Shown here: positions 37,165-46,021 of the stretch, one piece after another
Layout: each line of letters opens with the position of its first letter
Position numbering within the stretch: the stretch's first letter is position 1
Assembly: GCA_964564015.1 (NCBI GenBank)
Contig: CAZLZR010000008.1
Location: forward strand, 1-64,000
Direction of reading: 5' to 3'
DNA length: 64,000 bases
Origin: Acetivibrio sp964564015
GTDB lineage: Bacteria; Bacillota; Clostridia; Acetivibrionales; Acetivibrionaceae
The notes under the pieces: generated by a model
Databases searched by the model: none
Told to the model about the DNA's origin: nothing
The model's input: only the letters and a program-made list of their open reading frames with translations
Position numbers and translations under genes: made by a program

Positions 37165-37196
37165 AAAAAGAGTTAGGCTAAAGCCTAACTCTTTTT
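37165..37196 (+). terminator. Terminator of the tRNA operon
   Basis: Perfect 15-bp arms AAAAAGAGTTAGGCT and AGCCTAACTCTTTTT immediately after tRNA-Tyr, with a T-rich end. Confidence 0.9.
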
Positions 37197-37343
37197 ATAC
37201 TTTAAGAAGTATTCAAGGGATAATGAGAAAAAACTCAGTATTTTGCATTGTGAAAAAACATCAAGCCAAAACTTTCATTATTCCAACAGTAACTAATTAT
37301 TAGATGTACCTGAATAAATTAATACAACAATCTCCCGTTGAAT

Positions 37344-38738
37344 TTAAAGGGCGTTTACATATTCCTTAAACTGCTTTCCTCTTTCTTCAAAGTTTTTAAA
37401 CATGTCAAAACTTGCACTGGCAGGTGACAAAGTTATTATATCCCCTGACTTTGCACAATTATATGCCTTTTCAACAGCTTCTTTTAACGTATCACACTTA
37501 ATTATGGTTATATCTTCTCCATTCCCTGTTTTTTGAGCTTCATCCAATAATGCCTTTTCAATCTTTGGAGCAGTCTGACCTATAAGTACAAGGCACTTTA
37601 CTTTGTTTACAAGAACTTCCCCCATAACATCGTAAGGTATCTTTTTATCGTAGCCTCCTGCAATAAGTATAACCTTTTGTTTGAAAGAGTTTAGCCCTGC
37701 TATTGTTCGTGAAGGACTGCTGGCTATAGAATCATTATAAAACTTAATTCCATCCAACTCCCTTACAAGTTCTATCCTGTGTTCAACACCCTTAAAAGTA
37801 GTAGCCACCTTTTTAATTATGTCAACATCTACATAATCAATTACAGCTGCTATAGCAGCAAGATAGTTTTCTATATTATGTACTCCGGGAATAACTATAT
37901 CACCGGCATTTACTATTCCTCTTATACTATTACTGTCACTATATACAAGCATTTCCCCATTGATTTTTGCTCCAACCTCAAGCTTGTTTACCCTGCTGAA
38001 ATACACAACGTTTCCTTTTGCTTCTTTTGAAAACCCTCGTGTTATATCATTATCATAATTCAAAATAACTTTATCCCCCGATGATTGGTGCAAAAATATG
38101 TTTTTCTTGGCTTCAACATACTCCTCCATTGATTTGTGCATATCCAGATGATTTGGTGCAAGGTTTGTTACGACAGCAACTTGAGGACTTAAGGTCATAG
38201 TATGAAGTTGGAAGCTGCTAAGCTCCAATATCACCTTATCCGTTTCCTTTATCTCATCTATCCTGTCAAGCAAAGGTGTCCCAATGTTTCCCCCAAGCCA
38301 ACAGTTATATCCCTGCTCCTTGAGCATATTATATATCAGAGTTGTAGTAGTTGTTTTTCCATCACTTCCTGTTACAGCAAAGATTTGCGCCGGACAAAGT
38401 TCAAAAAAGACTTCCATTTCGGATGTTATTTGTGCTCCACTATTTCTGGCTTCCACAATTTCTGGCACATCAAATCTCATACCAGGAGTTTTAAAAACCA
38501 CATCAAACCCTTTCAAATTCTTTAAATAATCTTCACCTATACTATACTTGATATCCAATCCTCTAAAATCATCAAATACTCCCTTAAGTTTATCTTCATC
38601 AGATCTATCAAATGCTGTAACATCAACTCCAATACCCGCCAAGTATTTGATTAGCGGTATATGGCTGATACCAATCCCGAGTACAGCTACCTTTTTCTCT
38701 TTTATACTTTCTTTAAATTCAACTAACTTTCTATTCAA
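37344..38738 (-). CDS. murD: UDP-N-acetylmuramoyl-L-alanine--D-glutamate ligase
   Basis: Mur ligase adding D-Glu to UDP-MurNAc-L-Ala in the cytoplasmic phase of peptidoglycan synthesis. 464 residues. An N-terminal nucleotide-binding domain (VAVLGIGISHIPLIKYL) is followed by the ATP-binding loop VTGSDGKTTTTTLI, WLGGNIGTPLL, VTNLAPNHLDMH and a C-terminal domain with DSIASSPSRTIAGL and LSPASASFDMFKNFEERG, a MurD hallmark. TTG at 38738 with AGGAGG 9 bases upstream is the start. It is isolated from other mur genes here. Confidence 0.95.
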   Translation of the reverse strand: MNRKLVEFKESIKEKKVAVLGIGISHIPLIKYLAGIGVDVTAFDRSDEDKLKGVFDDFRGLDIKYSIGEDYLKNLKGFDVVFKTPGMRFDVPEIVEARNSGAQITSEMEVFFELCPAQIFAVTGSDGKTTTTTLIYNMLKEQGYNCWLGGNIGTPLLDRIDEIKETDKVILELSSFQLHTMTLSPQVAVVTNLAPNHLDMHKSMEEYVEAKKNIFLHQSSGDKVILNYDNDITRGFSKEAKGNVVYFSRVNKLEVGAKINGEMLVYSDSNSIRGIVNAGDIVIPGVHNIENYLAAIAAVIDYVDVDIIKKVATTFKGVEHRIELVRELDGIKFYNDSIASSPSRTIAGLNSFKQKVILIAGGYDKKIPYDVMGEVLVNKVKCLVLIGQTAPKIEKALLDEAQKTGNGEDITIIKCDTLKEAVEKAYNCAKSGDIITLSPASASFDMFKNFEERGKQFKEYVNAL

Positions 38739-39000
38739 AACAGTTTCCTCCTAAATTTATCTTCTGTATTATTATATGGCAAAAAAAAATTATAAGATTA
38801 TATAATTTTTTCTTGAACACACAAATTATAATGTATATTCATCTGTACACCCATCTAGTATTGAATATAACCTATAATATAAATTTCTATACCATTAGTA
38901 TTTACCGGAGTAATTACATTCAAAGTCATAATTCCCTCTACAACAGACAGCAAAACTATTCTTCATAAAAAGTTTGTTTAAAAACAAACTTTCTTGTATA

Positions 39001-39549
39001 TCAATATGCACTTCTTCTTTTCTTTTGGTACCTAAACTGCAAGAGCGTTCTATCCCACTTTCGTTCCCACTTTTCAGAACCCATCTGTCTGGAAAAATCA
39101 ATGCACTGCTCCAAAAATACTTCTTCACTCTTCCGATTATTATTTGTACTCGATAAACGTTCTTTTATCGACATAAATGTACCTTTTCTATCATATAAGG
39201 GTATGTTTTCCCTGCAAATCATGTACAGAAAAGTCCCAACCAGCTTATCCCGGTAAAGAATTTCTTCAAAAATTTCCGGTGTATACAACAAAGTTTTTAC
39301 ATTCATACACTTTTGTATCAAAAGTTCATACCTTAATGTGTCATTTAATAATATAAATTTCTCAAGGGATGTGTTCTCTTCAACAAGAATTAAGAACTCA
39401 TAGTCACTCTGTGAACTATAATCTCCTTTAGCCCTTGATCCATAAAGCACAACACTGACAATACCAACTCCAATCTGTTCTGAGCATCTTTCAAAAATAT
39501 CAATGACGCGTTTTAAAACCCTGTCATTAGCAAGGCTCACCATCCTCAA
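39001..39549 (-). CDS. Nucleotidyltransferase-domain protein (MNT-like)
   Basis: 182-residue protein with a minimal nucleotidyltransferase signature: SVVLYGSRAKGDYSSQSDYE holds the GS motif and the two acidic residues spaced as expected, the second as D-x-E. The C-terminal part is helical and basic, ending QFRYQKKRRSAY. MNT proteins usually pair with a HEPN partner. None is adjacent, although AT-rich sequence downstream (38895-39000) contains a protein-like stretch in another frame, so a frameshifted C-terminus is possible. TTG at 39549 is 7 bases from GGGGAGGG and is preferred over the ATG two codons on. Confidence 0.7.
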   Translation of the reverse strand: MRMVSLANDRVLKRVIDIFERCSEQIGVGIVSVVLYGSRAKGDYSSQSDYEFLILVEENTSLEKFILLNDTLRYELLIQKCMNVKTLLYTPEIFEEILYRDKLVGTFLYMICRENIPLYDRKGTFMSIKERLSSTNNNRKSEEVFLEQCIDFSRQMGSEKWERKWDRTLLQFRYQKKRRSAY

Positions 39550-39726
39550 TTTTATGCCCTCCCCAATTTATAATTTTGCACTTCTTCTCTCTCTGAAGTT
39601 ACTATAGCTTTATTATGTGACCCCATAAAATGGAACTTTTATACTTATAACGCTTAAATATTAACATATTTTTATTAAAATTAATAGTAAATTTTAATAA
39701 AAATATAAAAATATATATTTTACCAC

Positions 39727-39755
39727 TTGAAATATGAAAGCTTTTCTAGTAAAAT
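39727..39755 (+). promoter_or_regulatory. Promoter of tRNA-Leu
   Basis: TTGAAA (39727-39732), 17-base spacer, TAAAAT (39750-39755), 20 bases before the tRNA. Confidence 0.7.
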
Positions 39756-39774
39756 AATCTAGTCATAAAAATAC

Positions 39775-39861
39775 GCGAGGGTGGCGGAACTGGCAGACGC
39801 GCTAGATTCAGGTTCTAGTGATCGCAAGGTTGTGAGGGTTCAAATCCCTTCTCTCGCACCA
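39775..39861 (+). tRNA. tRNA-Leu (CAG)
   Basis: 87-nt class II tRNA with acceptor GCGAGGG pairing CTCTCGC, anticodon stem CTAGA/TCTAG around the loop TTCAGGT, variable arm GATCGCAAGGTTG, T-loop GGTTCAAATCC and encoded CCA. Confidence 0.95.
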
Positions 39862-39968
39862 GTATAGCTAGGGTTTGAGAAAATCGAAAACATTTTCTTA
39901 AATCCTTTTTTAATAATTTTCCCGCAATACTTTTATCAATTTTACTACATTTTTAATGAAATTTTATC

Positions 39969-40068
39969 ATATGGAGTGTTGCAATATCTTCTTATAGGTC
40001 TGTGTTTTGCCCATTTGTATTAAAATTGAAACCAGATTTTATAAAGCAGGCTTTGCAACACTCCATAT
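39969..40068. repeat. 100-bp element bounded by 16-nt perfect inverted repeats
   Basis: ATATGGAGTGTTGCAA (39969-39984) and its exact complement (40053-40068) enclose 68 bases. The structure looks like a miniature inverted-repeat element or a very long-looped hairpin. It lies between tRNA-Leu and the amidase gene stop, where it could also act as a terminator. Confidence 0.6.
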
Positions 40069-40096
40069 TTTTACATATTTATTACTTTGACTTCAA

Positions 40097-40846
40097 CTAT
40101 TCTTTCAATTTCTTGTACAAATTTATAGCAACGGCACAAACAAACCATATTGTAGAAGTATCCTCTGCCTTTTCTATCCATGTCTGATCACTTATAAGAC
40201 CTAATTTTAAGGCTTCCTCGACAATTTTTTGTTTCCAATTCAATTCAATCTCCCCCTTTTGATTTACTCCAAAGAATTCAGAAATTACTTTTGCCTGTGC
40301 CTTGGCAATAGCTGCCCTCATTGCAGGATCTTTTAACAGCGCCTCATCTGCTTCGTTATCATGAAAAGCATTTTCTATTAAAAGGACGTGTGGTACTCCT
40401 CCATCCTGCGCCCCATCAATTACTGCATAATAGTCCTCGCCCACGTAATTGTTACTCTCGCGCTTTTTTGCCCCTCGATCTTTTGTTCCTATCGCTTCGG
40501 CAATAGCCTTTGACATTTTTGCCGCAAGGGCTTCATCCTTTAAATCTACACTGCAATAAACCTCTGTACCTCTAGTTGTAGTGTTTTTGGCTAATCCCGA
40601 GGCATTTGAGTGTTGAGATAAAAACATATCTGCCCCCCAGGAAGCAGCCATTTCTCCACGTGTTCTTACACCAATATAAACATCAGTTTCTCTTGTGAGC
40701 TTTACTTCAAATGCACCTGTATTCAGCAACTCATCCTTTAGCTTAAGTGATATATCCAAAACGCCATCAGCCTCAACATATCCTGTCGGTCCTTTATTAG
40801 CCTTATCTTTTCCGCCGTGTCCCGGATCAATCATAATCTTATACAT
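40097..40846 (-). CDS. N-acetylmuramoyl-L-alanine amidase, endolysin-like
   Basis: Amidase_3 family zinc hydrolase that cuts the MurNAc-L-Ala bond. 249 residues. Zinc ligands and catalytic Glu are His10 (DPGHGG), Glu25, His79 (SQHSNA) and Glu158 (LIENAFHDN). There is no signal peptide or membrane segment, and the C-terminal tail (residues of about 200-249, WKQKIVEEALKLGLI, WFVCAVAINLYKK) resembles the tails of clostridial phage endolysins. It may be a domesticated phage lysin or a protein released by mother-cell lysis in sporulation, but no holin or other phage gene is near. ATG with AGGTGG. Confidence 0.85.
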   Translation of the reverse strand: MYKIMIDPGHGGKDKANKGPTGYVEADGVLDISLKLKDELLNTGAFEVKLTRETDVYIGVRTRGEMAASWGADMFLSQHSNASGLAKNTTTRGTEVYCSVDLKDEALAAKMSKAIAEAIGTKDRGAKKRESNNYVGEDYYAVIDGAQDGGVPHVLLIENAFHDNEADEALLKDPAMRAAIAKAQAKVISEFFGVNQKGEIELNWKQKIVEEALKLGLISDQTWIEKAEDTSTIWFVCAVAINLYKKLKE

Positions 40847-41026
40847 TGATAACTCACCACCTTTAGATGTCTTATGTTATTTTTATTCTCTCAAGGTATA
40901 ATATGTTAACAATATAGTATTTGTCATAAGTATCCTTATACACCTTTAATAGCAAGTTGCATAGTGCTTTCTATCACTAATAGGAAAACATTATTTAGTA
41001 GCGGGATATGGTTCTTTAGCTTCAAA

Positions 41027-41062
41027 AAAACCCGCAAATAAATAAAATTATCTGCGGGTTTT
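41027..41062 (-). terminator. Intrinsic terminator after mntP
   Basis: AAACCCGCA and TGCGGGTTT arms form a stem with a 15-nt loop. On the minus strand it is followed by a T run. It also lies upstream of the amidase gene. Confidence 0.75.
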
Positions 41063-41133
41063 CATATTTCGAAAGCACAATATATTATAGATGAAGTAGT
41101 GCTACATACTCGTAAAAATAAAATTCATCTATG

Positions 41134-41691
41134 TCATAAAACGTGTTCAAGCAAAATTTTCAATCCTATGCCTATCAGAATCAGGCCTCCAAATATATCT
41201 ATGTATTTTTTGAATTTTGTATTGCATCCAATTAGTTTTCCCAGAAATACACCAAAAAATGATAATATAAATGTTATAAGACCAATCATAACAGCTGGAA
41301 AAATTATATCCATTTTAAGTGCCGAAAAGCTAATACCCACTGCCAGGGCATCTATGCTTGTAGCAATTGCCAAAGTAATAAGTACCTTGTAACTTGTAAG
41401 CGCAATACACTCATTTGCTTCTTCAATTGCCTCCCATATCATTTTAGCCCCAATAATTCCAAGCAATGCAAACGCAACCCAGTGATCTATATTTTCAATC
41501 CACGTCCTGAACGTACAGCCTGCCAACCAACCTATTGCTGTCATGCCGCCTTGGAAAAGTCCAAATGCAACTCCTGCGTTAAGTGCATTGCGTGATGTAT
41601 TTTTTGCATCTGCCAGCCCGCACGAAATGGAAACTGCAAAAGCATCCATAGCCAGGCCTACAGCTGTTAATATTATAGTTATTAAATCCAA
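41134..41691 (-). CDS. mntP: Putative manganese efflux pump MntP
   Basis: 185-residue integral membrane protein with six predicted helices, of the MntP (formerly DUF204/YebN) family. It has the two conserved pseudo-repeat motifs GLAMDAFAVSISCG and ATSIDALAVGISFSAL, whose aspartates are essential in characterised members. TTG at 41691 is the start (GGAGGAG 4-5 bases upstream). I looked for a yybP-ykoY manganese riboswitch in the 198-base upstream gap and do not see its conserved elements, so regulation is not evident. Confidence 0.9.
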   Translation of the reverse strand: MDLITIILTAVGLAMDAFAVSISCGLADAKNTSRNALNAGVAFGLFQGGMTAIGWLAGCTFRTWIENIDHWVAFALLGIIGAKMIWEAIEEANECIALTSYKVLITLAIATSIDALAVGISFSALKMDIIFPAVMIGLITFILSFFGVFLGKLIGCNTKFKKYIDIFGGLILIGIGLKILLEHVL

Positions 41692-41889
41692 TTTCTCTCC
41701 TCCGTTTCAAGTATAGCCTGAAATATTTATTTTAGTATTAACATATGAATTTTACAATATAAATAGAAAAACAGCAACTCAATTTATACTATTTTTTTAT
41801 TTAGCTGTATACTGAATAATTACTTCTTTTAAGCAAAAAATATAAATATATTTTCTATTAATATTATGATTAAAAGGAGATAACTATAA

Positions 41890-43455
41890 ATGAATATAGA
41901 TGAACAAAAAAACTTTAAAAGGCCGCCGCAATCCTATTGGATGGCTTCCACACATCAGCCGGAGTATCCGGTTTTAGACGAAGATATAAAAGTAGATATA
42001 GCTATCATCGGAGGAGGAATAGCAGGAATTTCAACAGCATATTTTCTTTACAAGCATGGAGTTAATGCCGTTATCCTTGAAGCCGATCAAATTCTCCAGG
42101 GAACAACCGGACACACCACAGCAAAAATCACTTCACAGCATGAATTAATATACAGCAAGATAAAAAGCCAAATGGGTGAAGAATTTGCGAAACAGTATGC
42201 CGAAGCTAACGAGTCAGCTATTGGTATGATCGAAAAGATATCCTCTGAGAATAATATCGAATGTGATTTTGTCCCCCAGTCCGCCTATGCTTATACTCAG
42301 GATAATAAATATGTAGAAAAAATTTACGATGAAGTCAAAACAACATCCGCCTTGGGTATAAAAGCGGAATATGTTGATGAGATACCATTCTCAATCCCTA
42401 TTAAGGCAGCAATACGTTTTGACAACCAAGCCCAATTTCATCCCCGCAAATTCCTGATTCCTCTGGTAAAAAAAATAGCGGACAATGGCATCCAAATATA
42501 TGAGCAAACCAGAGTTGTAGATATTGAAGAGAATGACAATTATGTTTTAATAACGAATAAAGGCAATAAAGTTACTGCAAACAAGGTAATAATTGCATCT
42601 CATTACCCATGCTATAACAAACATGGACTATATTCCAGCAGAATATACCCTGAACGTTCATATGTTGTTGCTATTAAAGCAAAAGAAAGATATCCTGGTG
42701 GAATGTATATAAGTCTGGAAGAACCTGCTCGTTCTCTCCGCAGCCAGATATCTGAACAGGGTGAGTTGATCCTTGTTGGAGGCAACCACCATAAAACAGG
42801 ACAAGGTAAGGATACTGTTTTGCACTACGAGGCACTTATTGATTTTGCCAATCAGATATTTACTGTAGAAGATATCGCTTATCGCTGGTCTACTCAGGAT
42901 TGCATGACTTTGGATGATCTACCCTATGTAGGCCATTTCACATCCAAAACTCCCAATATGTATATAGCTACAGGCTTTGGAAAATGGGGCATGACCAACA
43001 GCATAGCTTCTGCTATGATATTAAGCGATCTGATTGTTAAGGGTAACAGCCCCTGGCAGGATGTATACAGCCCATCAAGACAGACAATAGCTGCATCCGC
43101 CAAAAACTTTGTTGTTGAAAACTTTAATGTAGCTAAGGAGTTGATAGGAGGTAAAATATCTTCTCTGCCAATACATGAAGATATAAAGCCGGGTGAAGGA
43201 AAAATCATTGAAGCAAACGGACAGAAAGCCGGAGCTTACAGGGATGAAGAGGGCATATTACATGTGGTTGATACTACATGCACACATATGGGATGCGAGC
43301 TGAGCTGGAACTCTGCGGAAAAAACCTGGGATTGTCCTTGTCATGGATCAAGATTCACCTATGAAGGAAATGTTGTTGAGGGTCCGGCAAACAGACCCTT
43401 AAGTGTCCATAATGATGTGAATACCATAGAAAAGCTAGTTAAAGATAATTTTTAA
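41890..43455 (+). CDS. FAD-dependent oxidoreductase fused to a Rieske domain
   Basis: 521-residue cytosolic flavoprotein. Residues of about 1-410 form a DAO-type domain with the FAD dinucleotide motif IAIIGGGIAGISTAYFL and a C-terminal FAD segment (MYIATGFGKWGMTNSIASAM). Residues of about 425-521 form a Rieske [2Fe-2S] domain with ligands Cys464, His466, Cys482 and His485. Cys469 and Cys484 are placed to form the disulfide of high-potential Rieske centres. Similar fusions occur in Bacillus (YhfW-like) but substrate and electron partner are unknown. ATG with AAAGGAGA. Monocistronic, with terminators after it. Confidence 0.9.
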   Translation: MNIDEQKNFKRPPQSYWMASTHQPEYPVLDEDIKVDIAIIGGGIAGISTAYFLYKHGVNAVILEADQILQGTTGHTTAKITSQHELIYSKIKSQMGEEFAKQYAEANESAIGMIEKISSENNIECDFVPQSAYAYTQDNKYVEKIYDEVKTTSALGIKAEYVDEIPFSIPIKAAIRFDNQAQFHPRKFLIPLVKKIADNGIQIYEQTRVVDIEENDNYVLITNKGNKVTANKVIIASHYPCYNKHGLYSSRIYPERSYVVAIKAKERYPGGMYISLEEPARSLRSQISEQGELILVGGNHHKTGQGKDTVLHYEALIDFANQIFTVEDIAYRWSTQDCMTLDDLPYVGHFTSKTPNMYIATGFGKWGMTNSIASAMILSDLIVKGNSPWQDVYSPSRQTIAASAKNFVVENFNVAKELIGGKISSLPIHEDIKPGEGKIIEANGQKAGAYRDEEGILHVVDTTCTHMGCELSWNSAEKTWDCPCHGSRFTYEGNVVEGPANRPLSVHNDVNTIEKLVKDNF

Positions 43456-43505
43456 CAATTATAAAAAATCGCTAATAGATTTTCACCGTCCCAGTGTATA
43501 AACAT

Positions 43506-43532
43506 AAAAGGAGCCGATAAAGCTCCCTTTTA
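43506..43532. terminator. Terminator after the Rieske oxidoreductase gene
   Basis: AAAAGGAGC and GCTCCCTTTT arms form a stem with one bulge and T-rich flanks, 50 bases past the stop. Confidence 0.75.
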
Positions 43533-43586
43533 TGTCCATAAGCATTAACAATATCTATTATCATCTAAGTCAGAATAAATAAAGAA

Positions 43587-43620
43587 AACAGGTTGGTAAA
43601 CATTAATCCAACCTGTTTTT
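43587..43620. terminator. Second hairpin between convergent genes
   Basis: AACAGGTTGG and CCAACCTGTT form a perfect 10-bp stem followed by T run on the plus strand and TTTT on the minus, so it can serve both genes. Confidence 0.75.
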
Positions 43621-43624
43621 TTAA

Positions 43625-43726
43625 TGCCTAAGAAAGTGCATTACTTTCTGGCATCAAAAAAGTCTACCTAAAGGCTTTTGCTGCAGAGAAATACCCTAGC
43701 TTTAAATCGGCGAAGCCGACTTTTTT
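43625..43726 (+). other. Unexplained structured segment ending in an intrinsic terminator
   Basis: A nested hairpin TGCC-TAA-GAAAGT-GCATT-ACTTTC-T-GGCA (43625-43653) is followed by about 50 bases including GTCTACCTAAAGGC. A terminator then follows: TCGGC-GAA-GCCGA (43707-43719) plus TTTTTT (43721-43726). It lies between convergent genes and has no open frame, so it could be a small RNA on the plus strand or stacked terminators. No riboswitch class is recognised. Confidence 0.35.
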
Positions 43727-43753
43727 ATTTATTATTAAGGAAGATTAAGCTTT

Positions 43754-45511
43754 TTAGAAACCAGAGTCTATGCCTAATAATACTTTTCTCATTTTACCAA
43801 AATCCAAGGAGTTAATAGTATCATTTTTGTCAACGTCGGCAGCCAATTTGCCGTATTCTCCAGGAAAGTCTTTAATCATACCCAATAAATACTGTTTTAC
43901 GTATCCATAGTCTATAGAATTAAATCTACCGTTTCCATCAACATCACCAATTACGTAATTAGATGGAGTAACAACAGGAGTTGGGATTACACCGCTGAAT
44001 ACTGAACATATCTTTGAAGTTTCCTTTAAACCGTTAGGTCCGTTTACAACAACCTGCCCCCATTCAGGAGTAAGCGTATTACCTGCCCAATCACTAACAA
44101 GGTCAAGATATTCCACTCCGCCTCCGTTGCCTTTCCAAGACCATGCAAGCCAACCAATATTCATGTCCTGACAATAATCCATTATATACGCTTCGGCAAC
44201 ATCACCACTTGTATGTTTCCATCCGAATTCACCTATAACCAGACACAATCCCTGATTTACAACTTCATCAATATTATATTTAACCATTGCTTCAGTTCCT
44301 CCTGCATACTCATAGAAGTGAATTGAAAACATTGTGTTCTTGAGCGGATCAGAATCAAAAACCTGTTTACCATAGGTATGTATTGATTGAGGATATTGAC
44401 CCCAACCGGCACTGTCTACCATAATAGTATGGGTAAGTCCTGCATTTCTTATTACAGCAATTGCCTTCTTGTAACCTTCTGCCCAAGGTGCCGCTCCCCA
44501 TTGTCCATACCATTCGTTAGCTATATTTATTATTACCCTGTCTTCTTTACCTACAAGGGCTTCCTTCATTTCAACAAAATACTCGGCAGCATAGAGTAAC
44601 TGCTGTACATCTTCTACTCCAAGCGGATCATGAACCTCAAGTACTGCTATCATCTTATACTGTTCACAAAGGTCAAGTATTTTTTTAACTGAAGCAAGAT
44701 CATCCTTTTGCCACTTCTTACCGTTAGACAATACTATTCTTACAGTATTACAGCCTGCTTTTGCCATAGCCGGCATAGCAGTTTCCAATTGATCCTTGAA
44801 CCATGTATGTGCATGATTTACACCTCTCATAACAAAAGGTATTCCGTTTGCATCATACAGATGGCTTCCAACCACCTTAAACTGGCCAGGAGCTTCTATG
44901 TTTCCAGGATTCGGGTTATGCATATTACCAGTTGGAGCATCACCTAATGACCAATTTGTAATTATTGCTTTTCCTGTATTTCCAGATTCATTAGATATTA
45001 TCTTAAAGTCTACTTTTTTTACATCATCAAGGTCTGAAACGGTTGTATTATTAACCCACTTAGACGCTTCGGTTTTCCAATATTCCTGACCAAAGTACAA
45101 CACTATATCCTTTGAACCACCTGAAGGTATCGCAACAGTACTTGATTCATGCCAATACCATGTTTCCCCTGTGCATATGCCAACTGAAATTAAAAACTCT
45201 TTAGTTTGAGGATTTTCTACTGAAAAACTCAAAGCTTCAAATGCTGACCAATCTTCATCCAATGGAATTGCAGCTTCTCCTGAAACAGTAGTTGCAGCAC
45301 CTGCTGCATAATCACTGTTATTAATATTCTGGAACTCAATTACCAGACTATCTCCTGTTGCAGTTACGGCAGTTGTACCCTTGTGATAGTCCAAAGGCTT
45401 AATCCATGGATACCCTCCAAATGTTCCGTCTTCTGCCGCACAGATTGTAGGCAAGCTAAGCATGGCCACAATTAATGCCACTATGCAGATTATTGAAACA
45501 GTTTTCTTCAT
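43754..45511 (-). CDS. Cellulosomal GH5 (mannanase-like) with N-terminal CBM-like and C-terminal dockerin domains
   Basis: Secreted 585-residue enzyme. Residues 1-26 are a signal peptide. Residues of about 28-190 form a beta-sandwich, carbohydrate-binding-like region (WSAFEALSFSVEN, KDIVLYFGQEYW). Residues of about 208-500 are a GH5 catalytic domain closely resembling bacterial subfamily 8 beta-mannanases (FVMRGVNHAHTWFKD, GWLAWSWKGNG). The acid/base is Glu333 (NIANEWYG) and the nucleophile Glu428 (VIGEFGW). A type I dockerin at about 515-585 has two calcium-binding repeats, with Ser-Ile (GDVDGNGRFNSIDYG) and Ser-Leu (DVDKNDTINSLDFG) at the recognition positions. It will dock to a scaffoldin cohesin outside the cell. 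Subfamily and mannan specificity are inferred from motif similarity. ATG with AAAGGAGAG. Confidence 0.92.
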   Translation of the reverse strand: MKKTVSIICIVALIVAMLSLPTICAAEDGTFGGYPWIKPLDYHKGTTAVTATGDSLVIEFQNINNSDYAAGAATTVSGEAAIPLDEDWSAFEALSFSVENPQTKEFLISVGICTGETWYWHESSTVAIPSGGSKDIVLYFGQEYWKTEASKWVNNTTVSDLDDVKKVDFKIISNESGNTGKAIITNWSLGDAPTGNMHNPNPGNIEAPGQFKVVGSHLYDANGIPFVMRGVNHAHTWFKDQLETAMPAMAKAGCNTVRIVLSNGKKWQKDDLASVKKILDLCEQYKMIAVLEVHDPLGVEDVQQLLYAAEYFVEMKEALVGKEDRVIINIANEWYGQWGAAPWAEGYKKAIAVIRNAGLTHTIMVDSAGWGQYPQSIHTYGKQVFDSDPLKNTMFSIHFYEYAGGTEAMVKYNIDEVVNQGLCLVIGEFGWKHTSGDVAEAYIMDYCQDMNIGWLAWSWKGNGGGVEYLDLVSDWAGNTLTPEWGQVVVNGPNGLKETSKICSVFSGVIPTPVVTPSNYVIGDVDGNGRFNSIDYGYVKQYLLGMIKDFPGEYGKLAADVDKNDTINSLDFGKMRKVLLGIDSGF

Positions 45512-45554
45512 TTCTATCTCTCCTTTACAATTATTATAAAATATTATTATTTTT

Positions 45555-45575
45555 ATCCCATTGTGATAATGGAAT
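45555..45575 (-). promoter_or_regulatory. Leader hairpin upstream of the GH5 gene
   Basis: On the minus strand ATTCCATT-ATCAC-AATGGGAT forms a stem-loop about 45 bases before the start codon. The GH8 gene has a hairpin of the same sequence type at the same distance (47500-47519), and both leaders then run through A/T-rich sequence to AAAGGAGAGATA. Confidence 0.5.
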
Positions 45576-45969
45576 ACAAATCATCTTGGTGTACCATTAA
45601 TTATCATTATTCAAATTACAATAAAGCATTACTAACGGTATACATTGCATTAGAGGTTTTATTTTCTTATGGCAAAGACATTATTCGGTTAAGTTCAGTT
45701 ATTTTACAATACTTATGGGAAATTGTCGGATAGAATAACCATTTCTTTTTTATACCTTTGATTTGACGATATTACGGCGATAGAGAAGTAATAAATATAT
45801 ATTAGTAGCTGTAGCAACCATCCGGAACAATTAATTTGTAATATTATTTATACAATCTGTACTATTATAAATAGATTGTACAGCATAACTAATCTTACTG
45901 TCAACCAGTTTTTTTACCGGTAAAGTACGCTAAAATTATGATTTATACTTCTGTTTTTTCTAAACATTA
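45576..45969. other. Intergenic region between the two cellulosomal genes
   Basis: About 400 AT-rich bases separate the GH5 leader from the GH8 terminator. No gene is supported. It is long enough for an independent promoter, so the two hydrolases are probably transcribed separately, but no sigma-A or sigma-I promoter could be assigned by eye. Confidence 0.5.
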
Positions 45970-46002
45970 AAGAAAAGCACCCCATAACGGGATGCTTTTC
46001 TT
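45970..46002 (-). terminator. Intrinsic terminator of the GH8 gene
   Basis: AAGAAAAGCA and TGCTTTTCTT arms, extended by CCC/GGG, form a strong stem 20 bases past the stop. Confidence 0.85.
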
Positions 46003-46021
46003 GGCAAAACCTTTAACTGTC

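Noticed and set aside
37204..37260. GGGATAATGAGAAAAAACTC, similar to the left arm of repeat A
   Set aside because: Only a short, imperfect match to an AT-rich arm; the rest of the unit does not follow.
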